Of a stretch of 10,896 nt of DNA, positions 1 through 5,448 are shown piece by piece. The position numbers and the translations under genes were made by a program. This DNA comes from an uncultured Desulfovibrio sp. (GTDB lineage: Bacteria; Desulfobacterota; Desulfovibrionia; Desulfovibrionales; Desulfovibrionaceae). Each line of letters opens with the position of its first letter. Positions within the stretch are counted from its first letter, which is position 1. The notes under the pieces are model-generated. The model saw nothing but the letters and a program-made list of their open reading frames with translations, searched no databases and was not told the origin of the DNA. Where the stretch lies: assembly GCA_900550745.1 (NCBI GenBank), contig URTO01000035.1:1-10896 (forward strand), in the 5' to 3' direction.

Positions 1-405
1 GGAGGTGCCGGTGGGCGCCAGGCTGTCATAGAAGCCGGTGAAGGCGGGCATATCCATGTGGGCAGCGTCCGCACCAGTGAGACCGGCCCCGATGACGCCC
101 ACAGCGGCGATGGCCATCATGGCGTACAGCAGGAAGGAGGACAGATAGTCACGGGGCTGGAGCAGGATCCACACGGGAGCCACAGAGGCGATGAGGATGT
201 ACACGCCGATGATCGACATCCAGGCGGCGTTGGTCAGGTAGATGGGGTGGAAGTTCAGACCCACCACCAGGCAGACCACGATGCCGATCAAGCCGGCAAC
301 GGTGGACACGGCCAGAGAAGCACCCTTGCGGTAGACAAAGAAGCCAAAGACGATGGCCATCAGGATGAACATGATGGAGATGAGTTCGTACCGGCCCACG
401 TACAT
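1..405 (-). CDS. cstA: Carbon starvation protein CstA, internal fragment (5' truncated, runs off the left edge)
   Basis: CstA is an inner-membrane peptide/pyruvate transporter. Reading 405 down to 1 without a stop gives 135 residues, mostly hydrophobic. The diagnostic stretch is PVWILLQPRDYLSSFLLYAM (about residues 80-99), which matches the CstA-family core 'PVW-LL-PRDYLS-F'. In E. coli CstA this core lies near residue 270, so about 190 N-terminal residues that should precede the fragment are absent. The ATG at 405-403 is simply the first Met after an in-frame TAG (420-418); it has no good ribosome binding site and need not be a start. The 3' part continues beyond the window. Codon use (CTG, ATC, GTG, CCC) does not settle the source; the protein looks more like a Firmicutes-type CstA than a neighbour of the phage genes, but that is an impression. 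It may be a pseudogene remnant or an assembly junction. Confidence 0.82.
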   Translation of the reverse strand, partial: MYVGRYELISIMFILMAIVFGFFVYRKGASLAVSTVAGLIGIVVCLVVGLNFHPIYLTNAAWMSIIGVYILIASVAPVWILLQPRDYLSSFLLYAMMAIAAVGVIGAGLTGADAAHMDMPAFTGFYDSLAPTGTS

Positions 406-708
406 ATCCCTTTGACTCTATACATGGGACGGACTGCCTAAATAGAGTATAACGGGGACTGCAATATTCACAGGACGCGTTTCCTTGCCTCCGGTGCTCG
501 TTGTCGCCCATGTGTCGCCTGTATAAAAAAGCACAGTATTTTCGACGGAGGTATGGAATCCATTTTGTTCAACAACATAGCCATATCTATGTACATGCGC
601 ACGGAACTCATCTGTCTCCCAACTCCCGGCCTCTCTAGCCGTAACAGTAGGCCCCCAAGCTCGGAAAGGCTTCTTTTAAAGCATAACCAACAATAAAAGG
701 AATAAGAT
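406..708. other. Gene-free junction between the cstA fragment and the prophage genes
   Basis: About 300 bp, more AT-rich than its surroundings. Short open stretches exist on both strands (for example a plus-strand reading from the ATG at 553 to the stop at 694, with GGAGG only one base before the ATG), but none resembles a known protein or has a properly spaced ribosome binding site. Nothing else is recognised. The ribosome binding site of the following gene (AAAGG, 696-700) closes the region. Confidence 0.5.
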
Positions 709-1311
709 ATGACCATGCCTCAAATGTATATGTACGATTTGAATACCGGAGAATACACAGGCTGCCGTGATGCAACTCTGCGCCCGAACGGTGAACCAAT
801 TCTTGATGCCACCGGCGCGACGCCTGTTGCTCCACCCACCGCCATTCCCGATGGATGCATTGCCCGTTGGAATGGCAATGCGTGGGAGACGGTGGAAGAT
901 CACCGCCAACATATGGATGAACGCGGTCGTAAAAAGGGTGGGACGCCGTACTGGCTTCCCGGTGATACGTGGCGTTCAGAGCCCCGGTATATGGAGGAGC
1001 TTGGGCCGCTCCCGGAAAGCGCATTGCTTGAGCGCCCGGAGCGTCCGCTCGACGAATATAAGGCAGATAAGCGCCGGGAAATCGCTGCGGGCCATACGGC
1101 GGCGTTGACGGCAACCCTGACTATGCCCGCCGAATCCCCGTCCGCGGCGGAAGTGGCGACGGGAGCAGCGCTTTTCGCTGTTGACGACGCCGAGGGGCTT
1201 GCCGACGTGCAGACGATCTTGATCGCGAGGAGGGACGAGTTGCTGGCGGCGGTGGATGCGGCAAACAACCAAGAAGCGCTTGAGAACATCGTTATCGATT
1301 ATCCGGTTTGA
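709..1311 (+). CDS. Phage tail fibre assembly / tail-tip accessory protein
   Basis: A 200-residue protein. The N-terminal half has the tail-fibre-assembly pattern: 'YMYDLNTGEYTG', a proline/glycine linker, then 'ARWNGNAWETVEDHR' (about residues 48-62) and 'TPYWLPGDTW' (about 78-87). The C-terminal half is an Ala-rich helical region (LDEYKADKRREIAAG, then 'RRDELLAAVDAANN') of the DUF4376 kind found at the end of many such proteins. Family members sit beside the tail fibre gene and act as fibre chaperones or adaptors in tailed phages; that role is inferred here. ATG 709 is chosen because AAAGG (696-700) lies 8 nt upstream; ATG 715 would be 14 nt away. The tail fibre gene itself is not visible upstream, so the prophage structural region is cut off or lost at the cstA junction. 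Confidence 0.78.
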   Translation: MTMPQMYMYDLNTGEYTGCRDATLRPNGEPILDATGATPVAPPTAIPDGCIARWNGNAWETVEDHRQHMDERGRKKGGTPYWLPGDTWRSEPRYMEELGPLPESALLERPERPLDEYKADKRREIAAGHTAALTATLTMPAESPSAAEVATGAALFAVDDAEGLADVQTILIARRDELLAAVDAANNQEALENIVIDYPV

Positions 1312-1317
1312 TTCCTG

Positions 1318-1358
1318 CCCTCCCATGCCGTAGAGCCGCCGTAAACAGCATTGGGAGG
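1318..1358 (+). promoter_or_regulatory. Hairpin that masks the integrase Shine-Dalgarno sequence
   Basis: CCTCCCA (1319-1325) pairs perfectly with TGGGAGG (1352-1358). The stem extends by TGC (1326-1328) with GCA (1348-1350) across one bulged T, leaving a 19-nt loop. GGGAGG (1353-1358) is the obvious ribosome binding site of the integrase start at 1364. The fold would therefore hide it and lower integrase translation until the structure is opened. It could alternatively be a recombinase binding site. Confidence 0.5.
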
Positions 1359-1363
1359 ACAGC

Positions 1364-2710
1364 ATGGCCTTACGGTATGTCGAGTACAAACGGCGGCAAT
1401 GGGTTTTGAGATTTCGTGATCCGTGGTCGGGAAAACAGCGCGTCAGGAGCTTTTGTACCGAAGCCGAAGCCAAGGCTTTTCAAGCCGTACAGGCTGAGCT
1501 CTATGCCCGCGAACGCGAGCTTATCCGCCGCGCGCGTCGGCGGACGTCTTCGGCGTCGGCAACGCGCGCGACAGTCGGGGAGGTTTTGGGGCGGTATATG
1601 GAAACCCTTGAAAATCCGACGACACGAAGCACGACGGCGCAGCATATCGAACCGTTGACGGCCATTTTCGGCCACCGCCGGGCGTACTGCCTGACATGCG
1701 ACGACGTGCTGGCGTGGTGCGAAGTGCAGCGCCAGCGCGGGGTCGGGCAGTCAACGGTCCATCGCCGCGTCTCCATCCTGCGCGCGGCCTACGGTTGGGC
1801 CGTAAGGACGCGCGTGCTGACGGGAAATCCGCTCACGGCGCTCCGTATTGCGAAACCCGCAACCCGGCGCATCACGCCGCCGTCAGTGAAAGAGGCCCGG
1901 CTTCTCTACAACGCGGCCGCGCCTCATATCCGCCGGGTGATCGTTCTCGGTATGGCGACAGGGGCGCGCATAGGCCCGAGTGAGCTTTTCCGGTTGAAAT
2001 GGAGTGACGTCGACATTGAAACAGGAATCATCAGGATGCCCAACGCCCACAAAGGGTCGCGGGACGAGGCGCGGGATGTTCCGATCCGGGACGACGTGCT
2101 TGCGCTGCTCAGGGAATGGCAGGAAGAGGATGCACTAGGCGGATGTGAATATGTCATCGCGTACAAAGGCCGCCCCGTCAGGAGTATTTCAAGCGGTTGG
2201 CACAACGCCGTGCTTCGGGCGGGCATCACGCGGCGCATCCGGCCCTATGATTTGCGGCACGCCTTCGCCTCCCTTGCTCTCATGCATGGCGCTGACATCA
2301 AAAGCGTCGCGGAAACGATGGGACACCGGGGAATCACAATGCTCCTCACCGTTTACCAGCACACGCGGTTTGATCAGCGCCGCCGGGCCGTAAACGCCGC
2401 GCCGGGGCTTTTTTCAAGCTCCGGCGCGAAAAAGGACAGAAAAAAACGAATTTCAGGCAGAGGCGGGGGAGCCGCAAACTCCCCCACCGGCCCGGCGACG
2501 ACACGCCGGACCACGGCCCCACGGACGGAACGGGACCCGTCCGTAGAGTATCCGCCTGTTTATGGCTCACAGTCAGACCGCGAGCACGTAAACACCTATC
2601 AGGACGGACGCGGGGGCGCAAGGGAAGGACAACCAAAAGATGGAGTGTGCGGACAGGGAAATCAGGTGCGGCAAGTGCGGCCGCTTGTTGGGAACGGGAA
2701 CGGCACTTAG
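1364..2710 (+). CDS. int: Tyrosine-recombinase phage integrase with an unusual C-terminal tail
   Basis: Site-specific recombinase that integrates or excises the prophage. An N-terminal arm-binding region (residues 1-65) is followed by a core-binding SAM-like domain (about 70-165) and the catalytic domain (about 175-340). Catalytic residues visible are R202 (GARIGPSE), K230 (NAHKGSRD), R298 with H299 in 'RPYDLRHAFAS', H321 (ETMGHRG) and nucleophile Y331 (LLTVYQHT). The first His of the HxxR box is Tyr295, a variant seen in other phage integrases. Residues after about 350 form a roughly 100-residue Gly/Arg/Pro/Thr-rich tail with no domain, which overlaps com by 71 nt. Typical integrases would stop soon after Y331, so the tail may be read-through caused by a lost stop. 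GGGAGG (1353-1358) supports the start, but it lies in a hairpin. The gene sits 52 bp after the tail gene. Confidence 0.93.
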   Translation: MALRYVEYKRRQWVLRFRDPWSGKQRVRSFCTEAEAKAFQAVQAELYARERELIRRARRRTSSASATRATVGEVLGRYMETLENPTTRSTTAQHIEPLTAIFGHRRAYCLTCDDVLAWCEVQRQRGVGQSTVHRRVSILRAAYGWAVRTRVLTGNPLTALRIAKPATRRITPPSVKEARLLYNAAAPHIRRVIVLGMATGARIGPSELFRLKWSDVDIETGIIRMPNAHKGSRDEARDVPIRDDVLALLREWQEEDALGGCEYVIAYKGRPVRSISSGWHNAVLRAGITRRIRPYDLRHAFASLALMHGADIKSVAETMGHRGITMLLTVYQHTRFDQRRRAVNAAPGLFSSSGAKKDRKKRISGRGGGAANSPTGPATTRRTTAPRTERDPSVEYPPVYGSQSDREHVNTYQDGRGGAREGQPKDGVCGQGNQVRQVRPLVGNGNGT

Positions 2711-2840
2711 GTTTACGATCAAGTGCCGGTGCGGAACGTATAATCATATTCAAGCCATTACTACGAGGGCCAAGAGCCCCAACTCCGAAAAATCGGAGTC
2801 AAACCATGTCGCAGAATACAACTCTTCCGCCGCTGGCTGA
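2640..2840 (+). CDS. com: Com-family zinc-finger translational regulator (Mu Com-like)
   Basis: A 66-residue protein with the Com layout: 'IRCGKCGRLLG' (C10, C13), a short beta segment 'LRFTIKC', then 'CRCGTYNHIQA' (C29, C31), and a polar tail. In phage Mu, Com is a small zinc-binding RNA-binding protein that opens a hairpin covering the mom ribosome binding site. The second cysteine pair here is C-x-C rather than the usual C-x-x-C. The start has AAGGA at 2625-2629, 10 nt upstream. The gene overlaps the end of the integrase frame and its last 35 nt overlap the next gene. The masking hairpin at 2782-2799 lies inside its 3' coding region, as the regulatory region does in Mu com-mom. The role in DNA modification is inferred from family and context. 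Confidence 0.85.
   Translation: MECADREIRCGKCGRLLGTGTALRFTIKCRCGTYNHIQAITTRAKSPNSEKSESNHVAEYNSSAAG
2782..2805 (+). promoter_or_regulatory. Com-type translational operator: hairpin hiding the ribosome binding site of the next gene
   Basis: ACTCCGA (2782-2788), loop AAAA, TCGGAGT (2793-2799): a perfect 7-bp stem with a tetraloop. The 3' arm contains GGAG (2795-2798), the Shine-Dalgarno sequence 7 nt before ATG 2806. When folded, the site cannot bind the ribosome. In Mu, the mom ribosome binding site is hidden in the same way and is freed by Com binding. The presence of com directly upstream makes this the likely Com target. Confidence 0.7.
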
Positions 2841-2979
2841 TAATGCGCCCGGCGTCAACGGTTTCAAGTACAAGCCCCGCTTCGGCGTCATCGTCATCTG
2901 TAAAGACGAGGAAGAGCATAAACGGGTGTATGAGCGCCTGTGCGGAGAAGGCTACAAATGCCGGGTGGTGCGCGTATGA
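2806..2979 (+). CDS. Small phage protein of unknown function between com and the ATPase-GNAT gene
   Basis: A 57-residue protein with a disordered N-terminal 20 residues followed by a compact pattern 'RFGVIVICKDEEEHKRVYERL' and 'GYKCRVVRV'. This looks like strand-helix-strand: a hydrophobic strand, an acidic-to-amphipathic helix and a final Val-rich strand. I have a general impression that short proteins of this shape recur in phages of related bacteria, but I cannot name a function. GGAG (2795-2798) serves as its ribosome binding site and is sequestered in a hairpin. Its stop codon overlaps the start of the next gene as ATGA (2976-2979), so translation of the ATPase-GNAT protein is probably coupled to it. 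It may act partly as a leader frame that carries Com control to the enzymes downstream. Confidence 0.72.
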   Translation: MSQNTTLPPLADNAPGVNGFKYKPRFGVIVICKDEEEHKRVYERLCGEGYKCRVVRV

Positions 2980-4115
2980 AGATCACCATCCACCACAAAA
3001 GCCCCGACTATCAGTCATACCGTGCCGCCTGCGTGCGGTCTCTTTTCAATGCCGAAGCAAGCGACTTTCGGCTTGAGGCGGAATTGCCGCTTGGCGCACA
3101 ACCGTGGCAAATCGGGCTTATCGTCGGCCCGTCGGGTTCCGGCAAGTCTTCCCTAGGCTCCCGCATCTGGGGGCCGGAGGCTGTGCGCGGCACGGAAGCG
3201 TGGCCCGATGACGCACCGGTCATAGACGCCATCGCACCGGATGCGGAAGGCGGAGACTGGCAACAGGTGACGGCGGCGCTTTCCGCCGTCGGCCTTGGCG
3301 ATGTCCCGTCATGGCCCCGTCCGTACCGCGTCCTTTCGACCGGGGAAAAGTTCCGGGCGTCCCTTGCCCGTGTCGTCTGCGAAGCTCCGGAGCACGTCGT
3401 GATTGACGAGTTTACCAGTGTTGTTGACCGCCAGATCGCCCGGATAGGCGCGTCAGCCTTTGCAAAGGCATGGCGGCGCACTGGCGGGCGGGCCGTTCTC
3501 CTCTCCTGCCATTACGACATTATTGACTGGCTCGCCCCCGATTGGGTTTTCGATACAGCAACCGGCGATTTCCGCTGGACACGGGGGTGTCTTCAACGCC
3601 CCCGAATCGATCTCGACATATTCCAGACCAACTGGCGATTTTGGCCGCTTTTTGAGCCGCATCACTATCTGAGGGTACCGCTCATGGTGGCCGCCACAAA
3701 CTACGTCGGATTTGTGGGCGATCAGCCCGTGGCCCATGTGGCCGTCTCGACGCTGGCGGGACTTCGGGAAGCGCGGGCGTGCCGACTGGTCATTTTGCCG
3801 GAGTGGCAGGGCGCGGGCGTCGGCCTTCGCTTTCTCAACGCCGTCTGCGCTCTTTGGAGGCGTGGGGAAAACCGATACGGCAAACCGATGCGGACGCTTT
3901 TCCACACGTCACATCCGGGGCTTGCGTCAGCCCTGCGCCGCAGCCCGCTGTGGACGCAGGTTTCCGCCAGATTTTACGGCGAAGACAAACTCAGGTGCCA
4001 TAACTCTATGGTGAATTCGAGGCAGCGCCTTGGCGGGACATGGGCCGCAGTCGGATATGGCGGACACTTTCGGGCCGTACAGGGTTTCCGGTATCTCGGT
4101 GAGGATGCGGCATGA
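2976..4115 (+). CDS. ABC-type ATPase fused to a GNAT acyltransferase (Mom-like candidate DNA modifier)
   Basis: A 379-residue protein with two domains. The first is an ABC-class ATPase: Walker A GPSGSGKS (51-58), signature LSTGE (120-124), Walker B 'HVVIDEF' with D144/E145, D-loop SVVD (148-151) and H-loop H179 in 'SCHYD'. No membrane segments are present, so it is a soluble ATPase, not a transporter. The second, from about 215, is a GNAT fold with the acyl-CoA loop 'LPEWQGAGVG' (Q278-x-x-G281-x-G283), then 'TLFHTSHPGL' and 'LRRSPLW'. Mu Mom, which converts adenine to a carbamoylmethylated form, has a GNAT-like fold. With Com upstream, this enzyme is a plausible modifier in which ATP hydrolysis may drive DNA loading or activation; that is inference. 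The start at 2976 overlaps the previous stop (ATGA); the in-frame ATG at 2940 would add 12 residues inside the previous gene. The stop overlaps the next start (ATGA). Confidence 0.9.
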   Translation: MKITIHHKSPDYQSYRAACVRSLFNAEASDFRLEAELPLGAQPWQIGLIVGPSGSGKSSLGSRIWGPEAVRGTEAWPDDAPVIDAIAPDAEGGDWQQVTAALSAVGLGDVPSWPRPYRVLSTGEKFRASLARVVCEAPEHVVIDEFTSVVDRQIARIGASAFAKAWRRTGGRAVLLSCHYDIIDWLAPDWVFDTATGDFRWTRGCLQRPRIDLDIFQTNWRFWPLFEPHHYLRVPLMVAATNYVGFVGDQPVAHVAVSTLAGLREARACRLVILPEWQGAGVGLRFLNAVCALWRRGENRYGKPMRTLFHTSHPGLASALRRSPLWTQVSARFYGEDKLRCHNSMVNSRQRLGGTWAAVGYGGHFRAVQGFRYLGEDAA

Positions 4116-4699
4116 GGATTGTACTTTTTGGGCAGAAATGGCTCGCCGCCGAAGTGCTTAAAGCCATTACGGCTCTCCCCGGCGTTGATGTTGCCGCAGT
4201 ATGCCCGGACACCGAAACGCCCGATGCACTGCGCCGGACGGCCTTTGAGCTGGGCATACCTTCATATGCCGATATGGACGCACTCCCCCGGTGCGACATG
4301 GCGGTTGCGGCACATTGCCAGCGGTATGTCCCCATCGCCGTCCGCAGCCGGTGCGGGCTTGGCGTTCTGGCCTATCACCCCTCGCTCCTTCCCCGTCACA
4401 GGGGGCGGGACGCCGTCAAATGGACAATGGCCATGCGTGATCCGATAGCGGGCGGGACCGTATACTGGATGGACGACGGCGCGGACACCGGGCCGATCGA
4501 AGCTCAGGAATGGTGCCATGTCCTGCCCGGTGAAACCGCCTCGGAAGTATGGCGGCGTTCCCTCGCGCCCATCGGAGTTCGGCTGCTCACCGAAACGGTG
4601 GCACGGCTGGCCGCAGGAGGACGGCCCCAAGCCAGACCGCAGGACGAACGTGTAGCGACGTGGGAACCGGCATTCACAACGCGAAGGCTGAAGGCATAA
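4112..4699 (+). CDS. Formyltransferase-fold enzyme (Fmt/PurN-like) lacking the usual catalytic Asn
   Basis: A 195-residue protein, about the length of the catalytic domain alone. 'MRIVLFGQKWLA' begins a Rossmann-like N-terminus; 'AYHPSLLPRHRGRDAVKW' (87-104) is the formyltransferase core motif and 'GGTVYWMDDGADTGPI' (114-129) the second. In Fmt and PurN, which use 10-formyl-tetrahydrofolate, the catalytic set is Asn-x-His plus Asp. Here His89 and Asp125 are kept, but the Asn position is Ala87. The C-terminal OB-like domain of Fmt is absent, so it is not a housekeeping Met-tRNA formyltransferase. It overlaps the previous gene by ATGA, with GAGGA at 4101-4105 as ribosome binding site. In this cassette it probably adds or prepares a one-carbon or related group for the modified base. 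That role is an inference; a sugar- or amine-modifying role is also possible. Confidence 0.83.
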   Translation: MRIVLFGQKWLAAEVLKAITALPGVDVAAVCPDTETPDALRRTAFELGIPSYADMDALPRCDMAVAAHCQRYVPIAVRSRCGLGVLAYHPSLLPRHRGRDAVKWTMAMRDPIAGGTVYWMDDGADTGPIEAQEWCHVLPGETASEVWRRSLAPIGVRLLTETVARLAAGGRPQARPQDERVATWEPAFTTRRLKA

Positions 4700-4703
4700 A
4701 AGA

Positions 4704-4732
4704 AGGCGGGAAAACCATTGGTTTTCCCGCCT
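4704..4732. terminator. Perfect 13-bp hairpin after the modification cassette
   Basis: AGGCGGGAAAACC (4704-4716), loop ATT, GGTTTTCCCGCCT (4720-4732), starting 5 nt after the formyltransferase stop. No T-run follows on the plus strand. On the minus strand the hairpin is followed by TCTTTTA, so it may work as a stem-only barrier or mRNA end for the plus-strand operon and as an intrinsic terminator in the other direction. Confidence 0.6.
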
Positions 4733-4811
4733 ATGCACATATCGGGCCAAAAGTTTATCTATCCCCATTTTCTCATACCAAAACTAAACGGCGTTGTACA
4801 CAAAATTGTGC

Positions 4812-4842
4812 GGCGCGTTACAGCGGGCGCTTGTAACGCGCC
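4812..4842. repeat. 11-bp inverted repeat
   Basis: GGCGCGTTACA (4812-4822) and TGTAACGCGCC (4832-4842) are perfect inverted copies around a 9-nt GC-rich centre. No T-run follows on either strand, so an intrinsic terminator is unlikely. Possible roles are a protein binding site or a recombination site near the prophage end. Confidence 0.5.
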
Positions 4843-4875
4843 ACAGGAAAAAACAATCAACGTCCATTGTTGCAA

Positions 4876-4912
4876 GAAAAACAAAGCCCACCTGTCTTGA
4901 AACCGGGTGGGC
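4876..4912 (-). terminator. Rho-independent terminator on the minus strand
   Basis: On the minus strand GCCCACC (4912-4906), a 13-nt loop, GGTGGGC (4892-4886), then TTTGTTTTTC (4885-4876). This is a GC stem with a T-tract. It lies about 540 bp beyond the tetR stop, so it either ends a long tetR trailer or serves an unannotated small RNA just upstream. Confidence 0.6.
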
Positions 4913-5010
4913 CTTGGGGCCAGAAGGTACTGAGGGGAGGGGCCGCTGTCTATTCCGCGAAAGACTTCCGGCGCAACCGGGGAAAAGCGTAGCCGCCCCC
5001 ATAATGGGAA
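4876..5010 (-). ncRNA. Candidate small RNA ending at the 4876-4912 terminator
   Basis: An AT-rich, promoter-like patch (about 5015-5060) precedes roughly 130 nt with strong pairing potential on the minus strand, including CCGG-TTGCG-CCGG (4980-4968) and GGGGC/GCCCC segments, and it ends at a good intrinsic terminator. It matches no RNA family that I can recognise (not tRNA, tmRNA or SRP RNA). This is a structural guess only. Confidence 0.25.
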
Positions 5011-5448
5011 TTACTTGCTTATAAATACATGATAGTCTGTTAGAGATCTACAATTTGTTGGCTTTCAAAGCTGGCGGCGGCAGAAAAAGGGATGCCGCCC
5101 AAAGCGCCCTGCCGCGTTTCCGGTGTGCCCTACCGAATTTACTTACTAAACATCGCGTAGAAGGCCGCATGACGGCCCACCGCGCGTGGGGCCGCGGGCC
5201 CAGAGAGGGCGTTTTCCGGTGGCGTGCGTATCCGCCATGTTATGGACAACAACCGCCCGCCCGGAGAAGCCGCGCCTGATCATGCCCGAAGCCCCCGCGC
5301 GTTGTTTAATACCCTTTACCCAGAGGGGCGACATCGGCAGGTCGGGTCACGGGCCGCGATCCTGTGCTAACACTCGCGCGGAGGGGCCACACTCCAACCG
5401 CAAGCTCCAAATGGCCACTCAAAAGGAACCGCCCGCACGAGGCCGCCC

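Larger units (their letters stand above)
4733..5448. other. Gene-free interval between the prophage cassette and tetR
   Basis: No frame here has recognisable protein sequence or a well-placed ribosome binding site, and no tRNA was found. It holds an 11-bp palindrome (4812-4842), a minus-strand terminator (4876-4912), an AT-rich promoter-like patch (about 5015-5060) and a GC hairpin (GGCGGCA 5076-5082 with TGCCGCC 5093-5099). It probably contains the right junction of the prophage with the chromosome, but I could not identify an attachment core by eye. Confidence 0.5.

Noticed and set aside
553..696. A small protein from ATG 553
   Set aside because: GGAGG is only one base before the ATG and the residue pattern matches nothing recognisable.
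2940..2975. Start of the ATPase-GNAT protein at ATG 2940
   Set aside because: It would add an Arg-rich 12-residue extension inside the previous gene; the ATGA overlap at 2976 matches the pattern of the next junction.
4700..5448. A prophage attachment core (attR) or a tRNA target
   Set aside because: I compared this interval by eye with sequence near the integrase and at 400-700 and found no convincing direct repeat, and no tRNA fold was seen.
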